Shown here: positions 21,684 through 34,251 of the stretch, in pieces
Position numbering within the stretch: the stretch's first letter is position 1
How the letters are laid out: each line of letters opens with the position of its first letter
Assembly (NCBI GenBank): GCA_009739215.1
Contig: VSJF01000001.1
Span: 2,046,001 to 2,110,000 of the forward strand
DNA length: 64,000 bases
Direction: 5' to 3'
Source: Floccularia luteovirens
Taxonomy: Eukaryota; Basidiomycota; Agaricomycetes; Agaricales; Squamanitaceae
Notes under the pieces: model-generated
Told to the model about the DNA's origin: nothing
Database searches by the model: none
The model's input: the letters and a program-made list of their open reading frames with translations, nothing else
Translations under genes and position numbers: made by a program

Positions 21684-23476
21684 ATGAATTTCCGCAAGGT
21701 GTTATTTCAGGACTACCCAAATGCTTTGCCAGCCCTACTAGCTGCAATCCTCTCGTTCTTGACTCTGAGCCCGTTCGCGTCCATCCTTCCCAGTATACTC
21801 AACTTGTCAGTTCTACTCCTTTATTCCCCAACGCTGTTCAACCGTGGCCATGCAAAGATGCACACAGCCATGCTTTGGCTTTCCCTTACAATAGGGGGGT
21901 CACTACCATGGCTGGGAGCCTCTTACCATGCGCTTTCCACTATGGGGTTATCATTAACCACCCTGTTAATAATTACAAGCATCAATTCAATGCTGGTTCT
22001 ATGTGCTGTGTACACCCACACAAGGCTTTGTACCAGGGTTACATCTCAACTTGAACAACTTACACTTTTTCCAGCATTATGGGCAACATTATGGTGTACG
22101 GTGTCATATGTTAGTCCCGCAGGTCAACTGTCTGCTTGGACCCCCGTGACGAACAGTGCAGGCCCTTACTCATGGCTTATTCCTGTTATTGGATCTACAT
22201 CCATTGACTGGATAGTGGGGGCTTGGGCAGTCGTAATTTCACAAATAATTGGATCCTGGTACATGGGGTCTAATGATCTAGAGAACGGACACTCTGAGAA
22301 CGCATATAGTAACGATCTACGCGAACACTGGCCAGCACGTCTATCCCAAACCAACAAAAATTTGTTCTTGATCACTTTCCTTGTGGTTTCCAATGATCCC
22401 ATCATCACTGCCTATCTCCAGCATGCTTCCTCTTCCGGTCACAATTGATGATGCGACCCCTTTGAATGTTGGTTGTGTTTTACCCACCTACCACCGATAC
22501 AAGCATCACAATCTTCTACTAAAGGACTACATCGCAGAATCTCAAAAATTGCAAGGATCCGCACATGTTCTTTTATGGCCAGAGGGAGCAGTATCTTTCA
22601 ATTCTGTCGAAGAGAGAAACGAAGGCTTGGACGAAGTGCGAAAGGCCATTACTAGGTCCTACGTTGGTGTATCTTTTGAAGAAACATTCGATGATCCCGC
22701 AGACGCGACTGGACGCACCGGTCTTAGAAGAACTGGTCTTGCAGTGGTTAATAACAAATCCTCCGAGGTTCACATGTTGTATTTCAAGCGTCATCTTGTA
22801 CCCAGTAAGCCAAGTCTGTAATAGCAACTTATGAGTATTCCTGACTCCATATGCAGTAGCAGAATCTTTTTCTCTCAGCCACTCAGACATTGCACCAAGC
22901 CTCTACACTATTAACCTACCAAATCCGAGTGGTGTAACCAAATCTGAATGGGCTCCAGCACCAAATTACACGCGTCCTGTTCCCATCACTGCTTCGATTT
23001 GTCTTGACTTCGCGGCACCATCGCTATTCATTGATCTTGATTCCAGGCCGTCTTTGATTCTTGCTCCTGCGCGAACATGGGAACGCTCTATTGGCTTTGC
23101 GATGTGGAAGGAAGCAAAGCAACGCGCTAAAGAAATTGGCAGCATGGTGCTATGGTGTGACGGAGGCGAGGGCGGTGTCAGTGGTATTGCTGGTAGAGGG
23201 TTCAGCGATGTACATCAGGTAGGACCTGGTTCATGGGTCAAAACCATTGGACTTCCCTACCCGTTTAACAACAAACGCACGGCTTATGCACGGTATGGTG
23301 ATTCCACCCTGCTGCTTTACTGGGTTCTTTTCTTCGGATCTTCACTCGCAGCGCCTATCGCTCTTAATTACGGTCAATTTCAAGCTTTGCGCGCTGCCTT
23401 GGAACGGTTCCGAGTTATATCATCCCTGAACCGTAACACCAATGCAAACCCCTCTCCTAACCTTGTTGACTTGTAA
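21684..23476 (+). CDS. Membrane carbon-nitrogen hydrolase, apolipoprotein N-acyltransferase-like (apparent +1 frameshift)
   Basis: The N-terminal 220 residues form about six hydrophobic segments (LLAAILSFLTLSPFASIL and onward). They are followed by a nitrilase-type domain. LLWPEGAVSF carries the expected catalytic glutamate and ITASICLDFAAP the expected cysteine. The C-terminus has one more hydrophobic segment. This order is that of bacterial Lnt, which acylates lipoproteins; the fungal relatives have no settled substrate that I know of. The exon 1/2 junction is at 22804/22857, and the corrected length is about 579 residues. Exon 1 has one base too many: the first frame ends at a TGA at 22446. 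The +1 frame, from about 22390-22405 on, gives MIPSSLPISSMLPLPV and then TPLNVGCVLP and the whole nitrilase domain. I am fairly sure of the fold, unsure of the function. Confidence 0.8.
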
Positions 23477-23777
23477 TTATCACTAGGCTTCAATTCCAAA
23501 CATTTCTTGTAACTACATAATCTGAGCTTGAGATATGATTCTGTTTTCAGCCATCTCCATTGTATCTAGCACTCATCTGATACATGAGGTATATACATGT
23601 AAGGGTAGTGAGCATGTCACCAACGGAGATTGCAACGTTGTGATTGGCCACGAGGCAATTCTCCGGCGCAGGCACCAGCCTTGAGCTTGATCTGACACTT
23701 GTTGTCCTCCACGCTTCAGCTGCACCCATCTTCATCAAAACTCCTTGTCTTTTCTGATCTCTCCTTTCTCATACAGG

Positions 23778-25989
23778 TCCAATTGGAGGACTTGTACAGT
23801 TTGCGACGCCTAATCCAAGAAACCTACTCCAGTCGAGATTCGCTCGAAGCCTACTTGGCTCTTTGCGTAACTCGGCTGAGCCTCGTCTTTCAACGCCTAT
23901 CGTAAAGTCTCTTTACAAACAGCCAAAATCTTCGAAAAGGAAATCTAACAAGGATATTTCCTCAGACGATTTTTATTTTGTAACTGACGAAGATTTACCT
24001 CTACGTCTTGACTTTCCATCCCCTCAAGCACCTCTTGGGCAGAATACTGACAGAACTCGTTTCGAAGATACTACTACTACTCGAGCCTCAGCAACCCAGC
24101 ATAACGCATCCAGGCCTTCTAGTTCAATAAGGACTCACTCTCTCACTTTATCTGATACCACCGACTCTCCTGTTCTAACTCGCAAAGAACTTGCAGACCT
24201 CACTCGCGACTTTCCGCTTCCTCCCACTCATATACCGTTCCCCCGCATCGAAAACAAGGTATCTTCAGAGGATCGAGCAGTCGAAACGCATCTTGAAAGT
24301 GAGTGTGTTACTTAAACGCACATGGATTTCACCATCCGAATCATTCTTCGAAATTAGGAAACCAGACCCATCCTGGCAACTTGAAGCGTAGCTTAAACTC
24401 CGTCTCACACCGCTTCAAGTCTTGCGCAAAGGTGCTATTTTCATCTCTCCGATTAGGATCACCAAAGATTATTCGAGAACATTCGTCACCAATCGACCTC
24501 TCTCCGTTCAACGAGGCAACAAACTTGTCCTCAAATAAGTTTATTGAAGATTTCACAGCTGAATCATCTGAGATCAATCCATCGCAAATCCGTTTCCACT
24601 ACGACCTTGTTGACCCTCAAGAATTGTCCAACTCTCCAACCCTTCCCCATCGACTGGACTCAGATTTTCTAAGTCCATCAGCCCGAACGTCATTTATACC
24701 GCCATCTCCTTCTTGGCTTAGTCGCAACATATCAGGTTTTGATTATCACGATTTTCTTGCAACATCTACAGCGAAGCACCAAAGCTTATCTGTTGTAACT
24801 AAAGAATCTCTGCAACCTTCGCAGCCTGTTTTGTTAGCTTGTCCGTCACCTATTTCTATAGTCTCTTATCACCTCGAATCACCCTCGCTTTCACCTCTTG
24901 ACGTCGAAGGAAGCTTTTTTGCACCTCCTCTGTCTTGCAAGTCACGTCTTTCAGGCTCTCGTGCATCTTCCATCTTCTCTGTTTCTGTATCAAGCCAATC
25001 TTCTAGTCAAGCTTCGGTAATCAAATCTACAATCGCAAGGAATTATTTACGAATACTTTCTGACAAGTTAAATCCTACCACTAACGTAAGTACTTTATTA
25101 TTTTGCTTCGTCTGCTAAAATACAAACGAAGGAATGTTAGGATTCGGTTCTGCCAGAGCCACCTAACGCAATTAAAGGGTATAACCCTTTTGTATCGGTT
25201 TTAAATTTACCATCATCCTATCAGTTTTCAACCTCCCAAACACAAGGGTCGCCACGTAGTTTCTTCATTCCATCAACTGAAGTCCCATCTAGTCCTGACC
25301 ACATTCCTCTTCCTCCCGATTTTTTGACAACATTCCTTAGCGTTAGTAGAGAAGTAGGGGTCGTTTTACCAAACATGGAATCTTACGGGAAAAGAGCCGA
25401 CGTCGTAGATGTTGGAGGTGAAGTAGACTTTACCGGGTATAACTGGTTCCAAGATCCTCCAGCTCGATCTCCTCCTGTTTGTATTCTCCACATGTTCTAT
25501 TAAAACACTTGTTAACATTTACTATTTCCCAGCCCTCAGCCCCACAATCAACGGGCCCAGCATATGTACCACTACCAGGGGTTATCGAGCAAAATGATGC
25601 TTTTGATTTCGCACTCTCCGCCGCACCTAATGTCTTATATGCGCGATTTATGCAGTATGGACAGGTATAATTCATCCATCCTTTTTGTTGCTCATGCTAA
25701 TACGTTTCTTCCGAAGCTTGGCGTCCTCGGGTGGTGCTCAGAGTTCTCGGAGATGATTGACGGTTTGAAAGATTTGGGTTTCCAAGGAAGCATGTTCCAG
25801 ACAACGAGGGAGCGAGCTTTAAGAGCGTGCGAAGAGATCCTCAAGCTGAAGCTTGATATAAAGATGCAGATTATCGTGATTTACTTGAATAGTCAAATCG
25901 CTCGGCTGAGACGTTTCCTCGATGGAGATCGACGATGGGACGACTATCCTCAGCCGAAGTTCCCCTTAGACCCTAGATCCTATGCATAG
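23778..25989 (+). CDS. Ser-rich protein with a conserved C-terminal helical domain; start not resolved
   Basis: Five exons are clear: up to 24298, 24358-25085, 25141-25476, 25533-25664 and 25717-25989, at least 660 residues. The first visible exon opens after a good acceptor (CATACAG at about 23777) and reads PIGGLVQFATPNPRNLLQ, with no in-frame ATG in that exon. The true start must lie in an upstream exon; an ATG at 23536 with a donor at about 23604 is possible but would need an unusually long intron. The middle is serine/proline rich and disordered. The last 90 residues are helical and look conserved: LGVLGWCSEFSEMIDGLKDL, KLDIKMQIIVIYLNSQI and ARLRRFLDG. I recognise no named domain. Confidence 0.6.
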
Positions 25990-26332
25990 CATATATTTTT
26001 CCTAATCATTTTTAGTCCATGTGTCTTTGCATCTCCAGTCACTTTTTCCAATCACTTTCCAGCGTCTGTATATCATGTATTCAGTTTTCATAGGCATTTA
26101 CATGGCCAATAAGTTGAATATTAAAAGCAACTACATGAAAGGTGGCGATACAAACGTTACAAATGCATGACAAACACAAAGTCCCAAGTAACAAAATAAT
26201 GTCATGATGTATGAGTAGTTAAGTCCATAAATAAATGCAGCAAATAGATTAATATAACAGAAGATGGTAAATCGGTGTCGTGCAGGAGTGGGTATGCAAT
26301 GTACGTGCGAGCTGCTGGTATCAGTTTCATTC
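25990..26332. other. Intergenic, 343 bp between two convergent 3' ends
   Basis: This is AT-rich 3' flank shared by the gene ending at 25989 (+) and the gene ending at 26333 (-). No ORF or repeat is supported. Confidence 0.55.
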
Positions 26333-29300
26333 CTAATGTGCAGTAGTTATGCCGGTGTGCTTCATCCAGTAATCTGCTGAACGTCTGTCGCTCGGCTGTA
26401 GAGTGGGTAGGGGTGCTGGTTCATAAGGTGATTCTCTCGGGGGTTCGGGAAGTGGGTTCTGGAAACGAGTGGTAGCAGTCGATGCTCTGGTGCTGGCAGC
26501 AGTTGATAAGGAGGAGTACAAATTATGCTCAGGACGGTAGTTGCTCGTATGATCATAAGAGGAAACAGAGTCGCGTATGCTAGGAACAGAGGAGGGTGGG
26601 GAGTAGACGACAGGGGGAGGATGGTTGGGCATCGAATGATAGATGTTCGGCGAATGGCCTTGGAAAGGCGTCTGCACCATGAAGGCGGTATGACTGGACC
26701 CATAAACGGCACCTTGTGTGGTGTCTTCACTCCTTGAGCTTGTCGAATGATTCGTCGGGATTGTATTCACCGCAAGGTCCGAGCCATACATACTACGCGC
26801 CTTCCAAAGACGCTCCATATCCCAGGCTTCTTTGGCTCGCATAGCATTCATATCAGCTGCTGATGGCAGCTCGGAAGTTGGACGTGTAGATGTCGAGGGG
26901 TTGCGCTCAAGTGGACGGGCGGTAGGTGATGGAGGTTTGTTGAAAGATTCGTCTGTTGGTGAAGACACATTTGCTTGTCTCTCAGGCCGACGGTCATATG
27001 TATCATCTCGCCTACGGTTGCCTCGGGATTCATCTTTGCGATGTTCGTCCCTTCGCCGTTCGTTATGTCGTCGCTCTTCCCTTGCAATTTGCTCCTCTCT
27101 TGCTCTCTGCTCTTCCTTTGCCCTGCGTTCCTCCCTGGCCCTTTGGTCTTCCTTCGCTTTTTGCTCCTCTCTGGCTTTCCGTTCATCCCTAGCTTTCCGC
27201 TCATCCCTGATTCTCTGCTCTTCTCTTGCCCGATGTTCGTCCCTAGCTCTTTGTTCATCTCTCTCTCTTGCTCTCTGCTCGTCCTTAGCCCTCTGTTCAT
27301 CTCTAGCCCTTTGTTCTTCTCTGAGTTTCCGCTCATCCCTGGCCCTTCGCTCCTCTCTGACCCGCTGTTCATCTCTGATTTTCTGTTCATCTCTTGCCTG
27401 CTCCTCCTCTCGCAGCCTCTGTTCCTCTCTTTTCTGCTCATCCTTTCTCCTCTGCTCGTCCTTCTTCCTCTGCTCTGCTCTGCCTCTGGTCTTCCTTACT
27501 CGTGTACTCCTCCCTCCTGCGCTGGTCATCCCTAATGCGGTGCTCCTCAGCCCTTCTCTGATCCTCTCTCCTTTGATCCTCCCTCCTCTGATCCTCTCTC
27601 CGTCTCTCATCATCTTTGCTCTTTCTGTCGTTCTTCTTCCTCTGCTCTTCTTTCCTCTTCTGTTCCTCTCTACTTCTCTTTTCCTCGGTTCTTTGCTCGT
27701 CTCGGCTTTTCTGTTCTTCCTTCGATCTGTGTTCATCTCTGCCACGATGATCTTCTTTCCTTCTATACTCATCCCTGCTTCTGTAGTCATCTCGGCTCCT
27801 GTATTCCTCCCTGTCTCGAGACTTGTGCTCGTCTCTTACCCTCCTGTCGTCCTTGTCATCATTATGTGGGGATGTACGTTGATGCGAGTCTTCCCGACTG
27901 TTCGACTTGACCTTTCCATTGGATGACGTCTTGACGTCCATTAAAGGTGTTTGTTTGGAAGCATGCTGACTACGCGTGCGATGGCGATTATCTACATCTG
28001 GTTCAGGCTCAGGCTTTGGTTTACTTTCACTCTTGTGAAGTTTTCTACCACCACCGCTTTCTTCTTTATCTTTCGAGTTCAAAGAAGACTTGCGCTTCCC
28101 TTTGCCTGTGAAAGACTCTACAACTTCCCATTGTTGACCCGCAGCCACGATCGTCTCCGTGGATGCATACACATTTCCGGACGAACTACGCACCAGTTTG
28201 AAAGTCTCGGTCTGCCTTCGTGATGGTGTTATGGGTGACGGTTCACGCGATGCACTTTCCTTTTCTGGTCTTTCGGTAGCGGAAGGCAAGAATGGTTGAG
28301 TGGTATCGGGAGTCGGAGGTATGGACAATTGGATATTATGTGGAGTTGGAGGATTGGCCAACATGGAGGAAACGGATAGAGGTGAGTTCTCAAATGACAT
28401 GAATGAGTGAATCCTGTTAGGAGGTAATAGTAGATCATCTGCAGGTTCTGATGTAGGAAATGGGACATTGAGTGGCGTAGAATGCTGTTCAGGGGAGAAG
28501 TTTGGAATGGCGGGTTGTGGCTTGTCTATAGATCTAGCTGAGAAACGTGTGTTGTAATGCGCATGGTCATGGTTAGGGATGGAATCGTGTTTAATTTGTG
28601 AAGTAGCATTAGATGACTTTTCATTGGAAGAGATCTGGGGGAAAGGAGCAGATGTTGATAAGCCGGTGTGCGACAAAGAAATGTCACCTGAAGGTATTGC
28701 ACGCTTTTCCACTATCGGTGACGGATGGTTCTCAGGTAGATGCGTCTGAGATGCAGCTGATGTAGATATCAAGTGTCCTAGATACATGGACAGTTGCGGA
28801 GGAGTATACATGCTTTCGTCGAGATTAGTGGACTGAGCTACATTTTGCGGCTTGTCAGGGACTAAGGGCACATTTTGTAAATTGCGATTTGTTGAATTCT
28901 CGAACTCCGGTGAGTCAGGATTTGCAATAGTGAGCCTTCCCATTGAGAAGGGAGCTTCGACAGACACTGAGGATGCTCGGTCGTCACGAGGAGGTTGACT
29001 TGGTTCATCGACAGTTGGTGCTGGAACGCGTTTGAGAGGTTCATAGAATCTTTCTGGAGGCGTTTGATTCTCCACAGCGCCGGAGTCATGCCCTCCACTT
29101 TCAGTGTTTGAATCCTCTGGGCTTACATGGTGCCATGAGTCCTCAGTCTTTGAAGACTTGCTATCATCAGTTGACCTTCGCAATATGCTGAATTTCTTTG
29201 CTAGACGTCCAAGAACACTGCTGTGCTTCTCTTTCTTAAGAGTGGCCGGGGAGGCAATCGGCGGGGCGACGGACAAGCGTTTTGGCAACAATGTGCCTTC

Positions 29301-30432
29301 TAATGGTCCACCACCAACTGGAGTGACAGGCGCAGACACAGTTTGTGGTTCTGAGTTTTTCTGATTCCCAAATATCGTTCCAACTGCAGGGGTACGTCGT
29401 TTGCTTAGTTTTCGAGGAATCTGTATGTCATGAATTTCCGGCGCCTGCAAGTGCACTGCAGAAGTTGATTGAGATAAAGGTGAGGGGGCAACGCCTTTAT
29501 GCCGGGTCTGTGCGGAATGGCTAGAGCGTCGCTGTCGGTATTGCGGCTAGGATTCATTGTTAAGCAAGAGAAAATTTGAATCATCAAATCACTCACATCA
29601 TGTAGATCAACAACTACAGACTGCCCAAATCCATAGTCGTATGGGGACTGATGGTGCCAATTTGTCCCCCAAGGATCAGTCACGTCAAGTAAGTCCACAT
29701 TGTCAGGAGTAGTTTGAGAGGTCTTGCGAGACCTTGGTTTGCCACCATCTCCCACCCGAGTTTGAGAAGAGTTTGGTGTTGGTAGTGGTGAATGTGAAGG
29801 AGTTCTGCTAGGACCAGCCATAGCATCGTCGTCAGCTCGTTCTGGCATTGATGTAGTTGAAATAGGTGGAAAGGAAGGGGAGAAAAAAGTGGGAGGCCGC
29901 ACACTGGGCTTCACTTGAGAGGGTGGAATGAGGTGGTGATTTTTGTACCAACGCGGTCCTTGGGGATTGTATAAGTTGTACCTCACTCTGAATGAGGGTA
30001 TCGGAACGTTCGCCCAAGCCTCCCTACTCCCCAAGGCCAATCCATCTTTAGAGATGTCAGGTATGATAGAGTCCAACTGCAGCGTTTCTTTATGTTCATC
30101 CTCCATGTCTGTATGTAATGTTGGGTCGTGACCATTTATATATATCTGACGATCACCACCCAATGAAGTTGGTGAAGTCTCCTTGGGTGACTGCGTGGCA
30201 TGAGGTGCAGGCACTGTAGCTGATCGTTTTACCGATTTGCGAGACCACAGAAAATTTGATTTACTTTTAGAAAACTTGCGTTCAACGACTTCTTTACGTT
30301 CCATTTCCTGATAGAAGGCTTGAACAACCTCTGGAGAAGGTTCAGCTGGAGAGTCTCCGTCCTGAGACTGAGGAAATAATTTAGTAAGTCAGATAAACCT
30401 GAAACTGAGGAAATTGTGACGGACATCTTCAT
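26333..30432 (-). CDS. Large disordered protein with a long E/R/K/D/Q repeat region, function unknown (apparent +1 frameshift)
   Basis: Three exons: a short first exon at 30432 (ATG AAG ATG TCC), then 30367-29597 and 29546-26333, about 1331 residues. Residues 1-260 are Ser/Pro rich with an aromatic patch (RYNLYNPQGPRWYKNHH). The next 560 or so are Ser/Pro rich with clusters of basic residues. Roughly 290 residues (27860-27000) are almost only E, R, K, D and Q in short units such as RDEQRxREEQ. Such stretches form long single helices or coiled coils. The end is Pro/Tyr rich. Exon 3 is one base too long. The zero frame stops at 27438, and the other frame carries the repeat register on from about 27480-27500, where removing one base gives an unbroken run. 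The antisense ORF here is a low-complexity shadow. No domain is recognised. Confidence 0.65.
27000..27860 (-). repeat. Low-complexity repeat encoding E/R/K/D/Q-rich units
   Basis: The plus strand is a long CT-rich run made of variants of CTCTGCTCATC and TCCCTGGCC. On the minus strand it encodes irregular 7- to 9-residue units built on DEQ or EEQ plus basic residues. All three minus frames stay open over parts of it, which is why the frame here is hard to fix by eye. Confidence 0.85.
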
Positions 30433-30988
30433 ATGGCGCTGCGGCCATCAGCGGGTTACGGTGGTTCGTCATGCATAAAACTCGATAGTTAAATGAATTG
30501 CTAAACACCGACAGGACAAGAAGACGATGGGGAGAGCGGGAGGGGTAGTTGAACAAGTTTTAAAGAAATTCAAGGAGACTCCGTTAGAACACGTGCCTAC
30601 CTGCAGGTAGGTCCGACGGTTCACCAATAATATTCAACATTGATATTGATCCCACTACATACACTACAGTACCACCACATTCTTTCAATTGTCGCTAACA
30701 CTAAATGCTTGCATAACTTAATTATCCGTATGTTATTTAGGGCATCAACTGTGCTACAGAACAAAACTGATCAACTGCTATCCCCATCTTACTTTCTCCG
30801 GGAAAATGGCTACTCTTTGAACATGCGCAAAACTGTTGGAAAGTAAACTTCCATAAGACACGATTGTTTTGCGGTTAACTGACAACGTTTAATTGGTTTG
30901 AATGAGTTGGTGGTCAAAGGTACAATGAACGGTGAACAATATGTCACGCGATCGTCACAATGCGAAAATATTAATTCTTTCTTTCACA
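30433..30988. other. Intergenic, 556 bp divergent region upstream of ADE5,7 and the E/R/Q-rich gene
   Basis: The region holds the promoters of both flanking genes, which point outward. The ORFs in it lack support: they are short, compositionally ordinary and not spliced to anything. No clear TATA box or repeat was found. Confidence 0.5.
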
Positions 30989-33807
30989 ATGTCCATCAAA
31001 ATTCTGCTGCTTGGTAGCGGAGGGAGAGAGCATGCTATCGCTTGGAAACTCTCCCAATCCCCATCGCTTGACCATATCTACGTCTGCCCAGGAAATGCTG
31101 GCACTCAACAGGAAAAAAAGACATCTAATCTATCAGATATCGCCCTTGATGATTTCCCTCGTTTGGTAGATTTTGCCGTAAAGAATCAAGTATGAACTTT
31201 CCGCTTTTTCAATGAATGTGGAATCATTAATACATCATAGGTCACTCTTGTTGTGCCTGGACCAGAGCAGCCTTTGGTCGATGGGATAGAATCCAGCTTT
31301 CGTAAAGGTGAAACTTACCATTCAATTTTTTAACAAGATTCTCAATGGATCTCAGTGGGAATTCCCGTATTTGGACCAAGTGGTCTGGCTGCTAGAATGG
31401 AAGGTTCGAAAGCCTTTTCGAAAGCCTTCATGGCTCGACATGCAATACCGACCGCCAAATTTCATGTTTTTAAATCGTCACAGATCGAGGAGGCCATTCA
31501 ATACATTACTACATGTGGACATCCTGTTGTTTTGAAAGCCAGCGGTCTTGCTGCAGGCAAAGGCGTCCTCATTCCTGAAACACGAGAGGAAGCGATTGCT
31601 GGCCTTAAGGAAATCATGATCACAAATATTTTTGGGGATGCAGGTTCGCTACATAACTGAATCTAATGCATATATAAATTCATAATCCTAACTTTGCCAG
31701 GAAGTGAGGTTGTAATCGAAGAGCTATTGACAGGCCCAGAAATATCTGTCTTGGCTTTCTCAGACGGATATACTATAGTGCCATTACCAGCCGCGCAAGA
31801 TCACAAGCGGATAGGTGATGGTGACACGGGCCTAAATACCGGAGGAATGGGGGCGTACGCCCCAGCGCCAGTAGCTTCTTCGGCAGTCATGGAAAGGATT
31901 ATGAGAGAGGTTTTGCGACCAACTATAGATGGAATGCGAAAAGAAGGTATCAGTTTTCAAAAAAATTTTGATATATGCGCACTAAGCTATTCTCACATAG
32001 GCTTCCCTTTTGTTGGGATGCTTTTCACAGGTTTCATACTAACGGTGACTGGTCCTAAGGTGCTCGAGTATAATGTTCGATTTGGAGATCCAGAAACTGA
32101 AGCTCTCATGATGCTTTTAAGTGGGAATGTTGACCTTGCAGCGGTTCTTTTGGTGTGTTTTTTTCTTAGTATCTATTACATGCAAGAAGTGACTTGATGA
32201 AGGCCTGTGCAGAGCATAGATTAGATTCCATCAAGGTGGTCACCTCGTCCCGGAACCGCAGTAACCGTTATCCTTGCTTCGAAAGGGTACCCAGGTGAGT
32301 ATGAAAAATGGAAACCAATCAAAATCCAAGAATTGCCTTCGGGTACGCAATCATGGCATAGCCGTTTTATGTTCTCTAAAAGAGTACTATTTAGATGTTA
32401 TAGTATTCCACGCAGGAAGCAAAATTCTGGATGGCAATGTCGTCACATCAGGCGGTCGCGTTCTAGCAGTCACTGCATATGCACAAACTTTGCAAGAGGC
32501 TCTTGATGCGGCATATGCTGGTGTAAATAATATCTCATTTGAGGGAATGTCATATCGGCGGGACATAGGTCATCGGTACGCAACGTACACCAAAAAATAC
32601 GAGATCTCATCCTGCAGCTCTTACCAGAGCTCTGGGATCTTCTTCCTCATTGCAGAAAACCGGCCTTACATATGCACATGCTGGCGTGTCTGTTGATGCC
32701 GGCAATATGCTCGTTGAGGCAATCAAGCCGTATGTGCGCTCTACGCGTCGCCCGGGCGCTGATGCAGAAATTGGGGGGTTCGGGGGCGTGTTTGATCTGA
32801 AAGCTACCAACTTCAAAGATCCTGTATTAGTAAGCGGCACAGACGGCGTTGGCACAAAGTTGCGGCTTGCTGTGGAAACTGGGATACATGATCTCGTTGG
32901 TCAGTGATCACGGTCCATTTTATGGAAGCATATTCACTGTTACCGCGCTTAGGTATTGATTTGGTTGCAATGTCAGTCAATGACTTGCTTGTGCAAGGGG
33001 CTGAGCCTTTGTATTTTCTGGATTATTACGGTTGTAGTAAATTGGATGTATCAATTGCTACGCAGGTTGTCAAAGGCATCGCAGAAGGGTGTCGACAAGC
33101 GTGCTGCGCACTTATTGGAGGAGAGACTGCGGAGATGCCTGGAATGTACCAAGAAGGTTAGAACCCAATTATTCAAGGCATCAGCTTCTTATTTCGTCAT
33201 ATCGCAGGTGATTATGATCTGGCAGGATTTGCCGTTGGTGCTGTTGAGCGCGATCTGATATTGCCTCGCCCGGATATTGTTGCGGGAGATGTTATTCTCG
33301 GCATCGCTTCATCGGGCTTGCATTCAAATGGATTTTCATTAGTAAGAAAAATCGTTTCACTTCGCCGGTCTCGACTATTCTTCGCCATGTCCCTGGGGCG
33401 GGGATATGACTCTGGGTCGTTCTCTCCTTGAGCCAACACGCATCTACATTTCGCAGGTTCTGCCTGTGGCAAAATCTGGCTTACTAAAGGGAATGTCCCA
33501 CATAACTGGCGGAGGGTTCATTGAGAACATTCCAAGGGTACTTCCGAAGAGCCTTGGATGCTATATTGATGCATCAGCTTGGTCCCTGCCGAATGTTTTC
33601 CGGTTTCTAATGAAACAAGGTGGGGTAGAGCCACTAGAGATGGCTAGAACATTTAACAATGGGATTGGAATGGTTGTCATTATAAGCCCGGAAAATGTGG
33701 ATGTTGCATTAGCAGATCTCAGACAAGGTTCTGCGGAAGTTTATCGAATTGGTGAAGTCACGGCGACGCCCGGAGTGGAGATGAGGAATATATTAGCATG
33801 GGCATGA
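30989..33807 (+). CDS. ADE5,7: Bifunctional GAR synthetase / AIR synthetase (purine biosynthesis), two apparent +1 frameshifts
   Basis: The N-terminal half (phosphoribosylamine-glycine ligase) and the C-terminal half (AIR synthase) catalyse steps 2 and 5 of purine synthesis in the cytosol. Ten exons give about 782 residues, the family length. ATP-grasp blocks: [43 protein letters not shown] and [14 protein letters not shown] blocks: [54 protein letters not shown] and [13 protein letters not shown]. Two exons are one base too long. At 32251-32256 VVTSSR must join [14 protein letters not shown]. At 33358-33368 KIVSL must join [11 protein letters not shown]. Both joins restore the family sequence exactly. 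The intron at 32576-32627 uses the second of two acceptors (CCAG), which keeps the frame. A true double frameshift in this gene should make the cell need adenine. Confidence 0.93.
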
Positions 33808-34251
33808 TTAATTGTCCTAATAGCATATGGCATAACAGTTGCGTGCGGTGAAAATCTGAAGAATTGATTCTGCTTTTGTTTTACTTCATGGAATAAAAAT
33901 CGATGCAGAAAAAAATGGCAATCTCAATGTATGAATCTACAAAATGACGGAATCGAACCGTCCATGTGGATAAACAGGAACTTTTATGCAATAGTGAGCA
34001 GGAGGAGATAATGAAACAGCTGTAGATAATGCAAGGAGACGAGAATACGCAAAAAAAAGAATGAAAGAAGAGATAGATAACTCAAAGAAGTCGAACCTAA
34101 ACAACAAAGACAACCCAAGAATGTGCCGGACGAGAGTGATATGGGGGAAGGGTCTTACGCCACAAAAATGTGTAAGTGTAAGATGAGAAAAGTGTTCAAA
34201 TCAGTGATGATCTAAAAAAAATGCAAGGAGGCCACCTCGCCTGAGGTGATT
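33808..34251. other. Intergenic, 444 bp between convergent ADE5,7 and ankyrin/CCCH genes
   Basis: This is A-rich 3' flank of both genes. A 17-base hairpin that looks like a tRNA T-arm lies at 33946-33962 but has no matching acceptor stem, so I do not call a tRNA. Nothing else is supported. Confidence 0.55.

Noticed and set aside
26832..27926. Long Ser/Leu/Phe-rich frame antisense to the E/R/Q gene
   Set aside because: It is the mirror of a low-complexity repeat; the other strand has splice sites and coherent flanking exons.
4474..30000. Genome-wide +1 recoding at in-frame TGA (several zero-frame stops are TGA followed by a usable +1 codon)
   Set aside because: Family motifs place the shift upstream of the TGA in SLD2, ADE5,7 and CN-hydrolase, and many genes are clean; kept only as an alternative in the findings.
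30640..30846. 68-codon frame upstream of ADE5,7
   Set aside because: Ordinary intergenic frame in the promoter region, no ATG in good context and no similarity that I recognise.
33946..33962. Perfect tRNA T-arm-like hairpin (minus strand: 5-bp stem, TTCGATT loop)
   Set aside because: No 5' acceptor strand complementary to the following seven bases, and no D-arm or anticodon arm at the right distance. Treated as chance.
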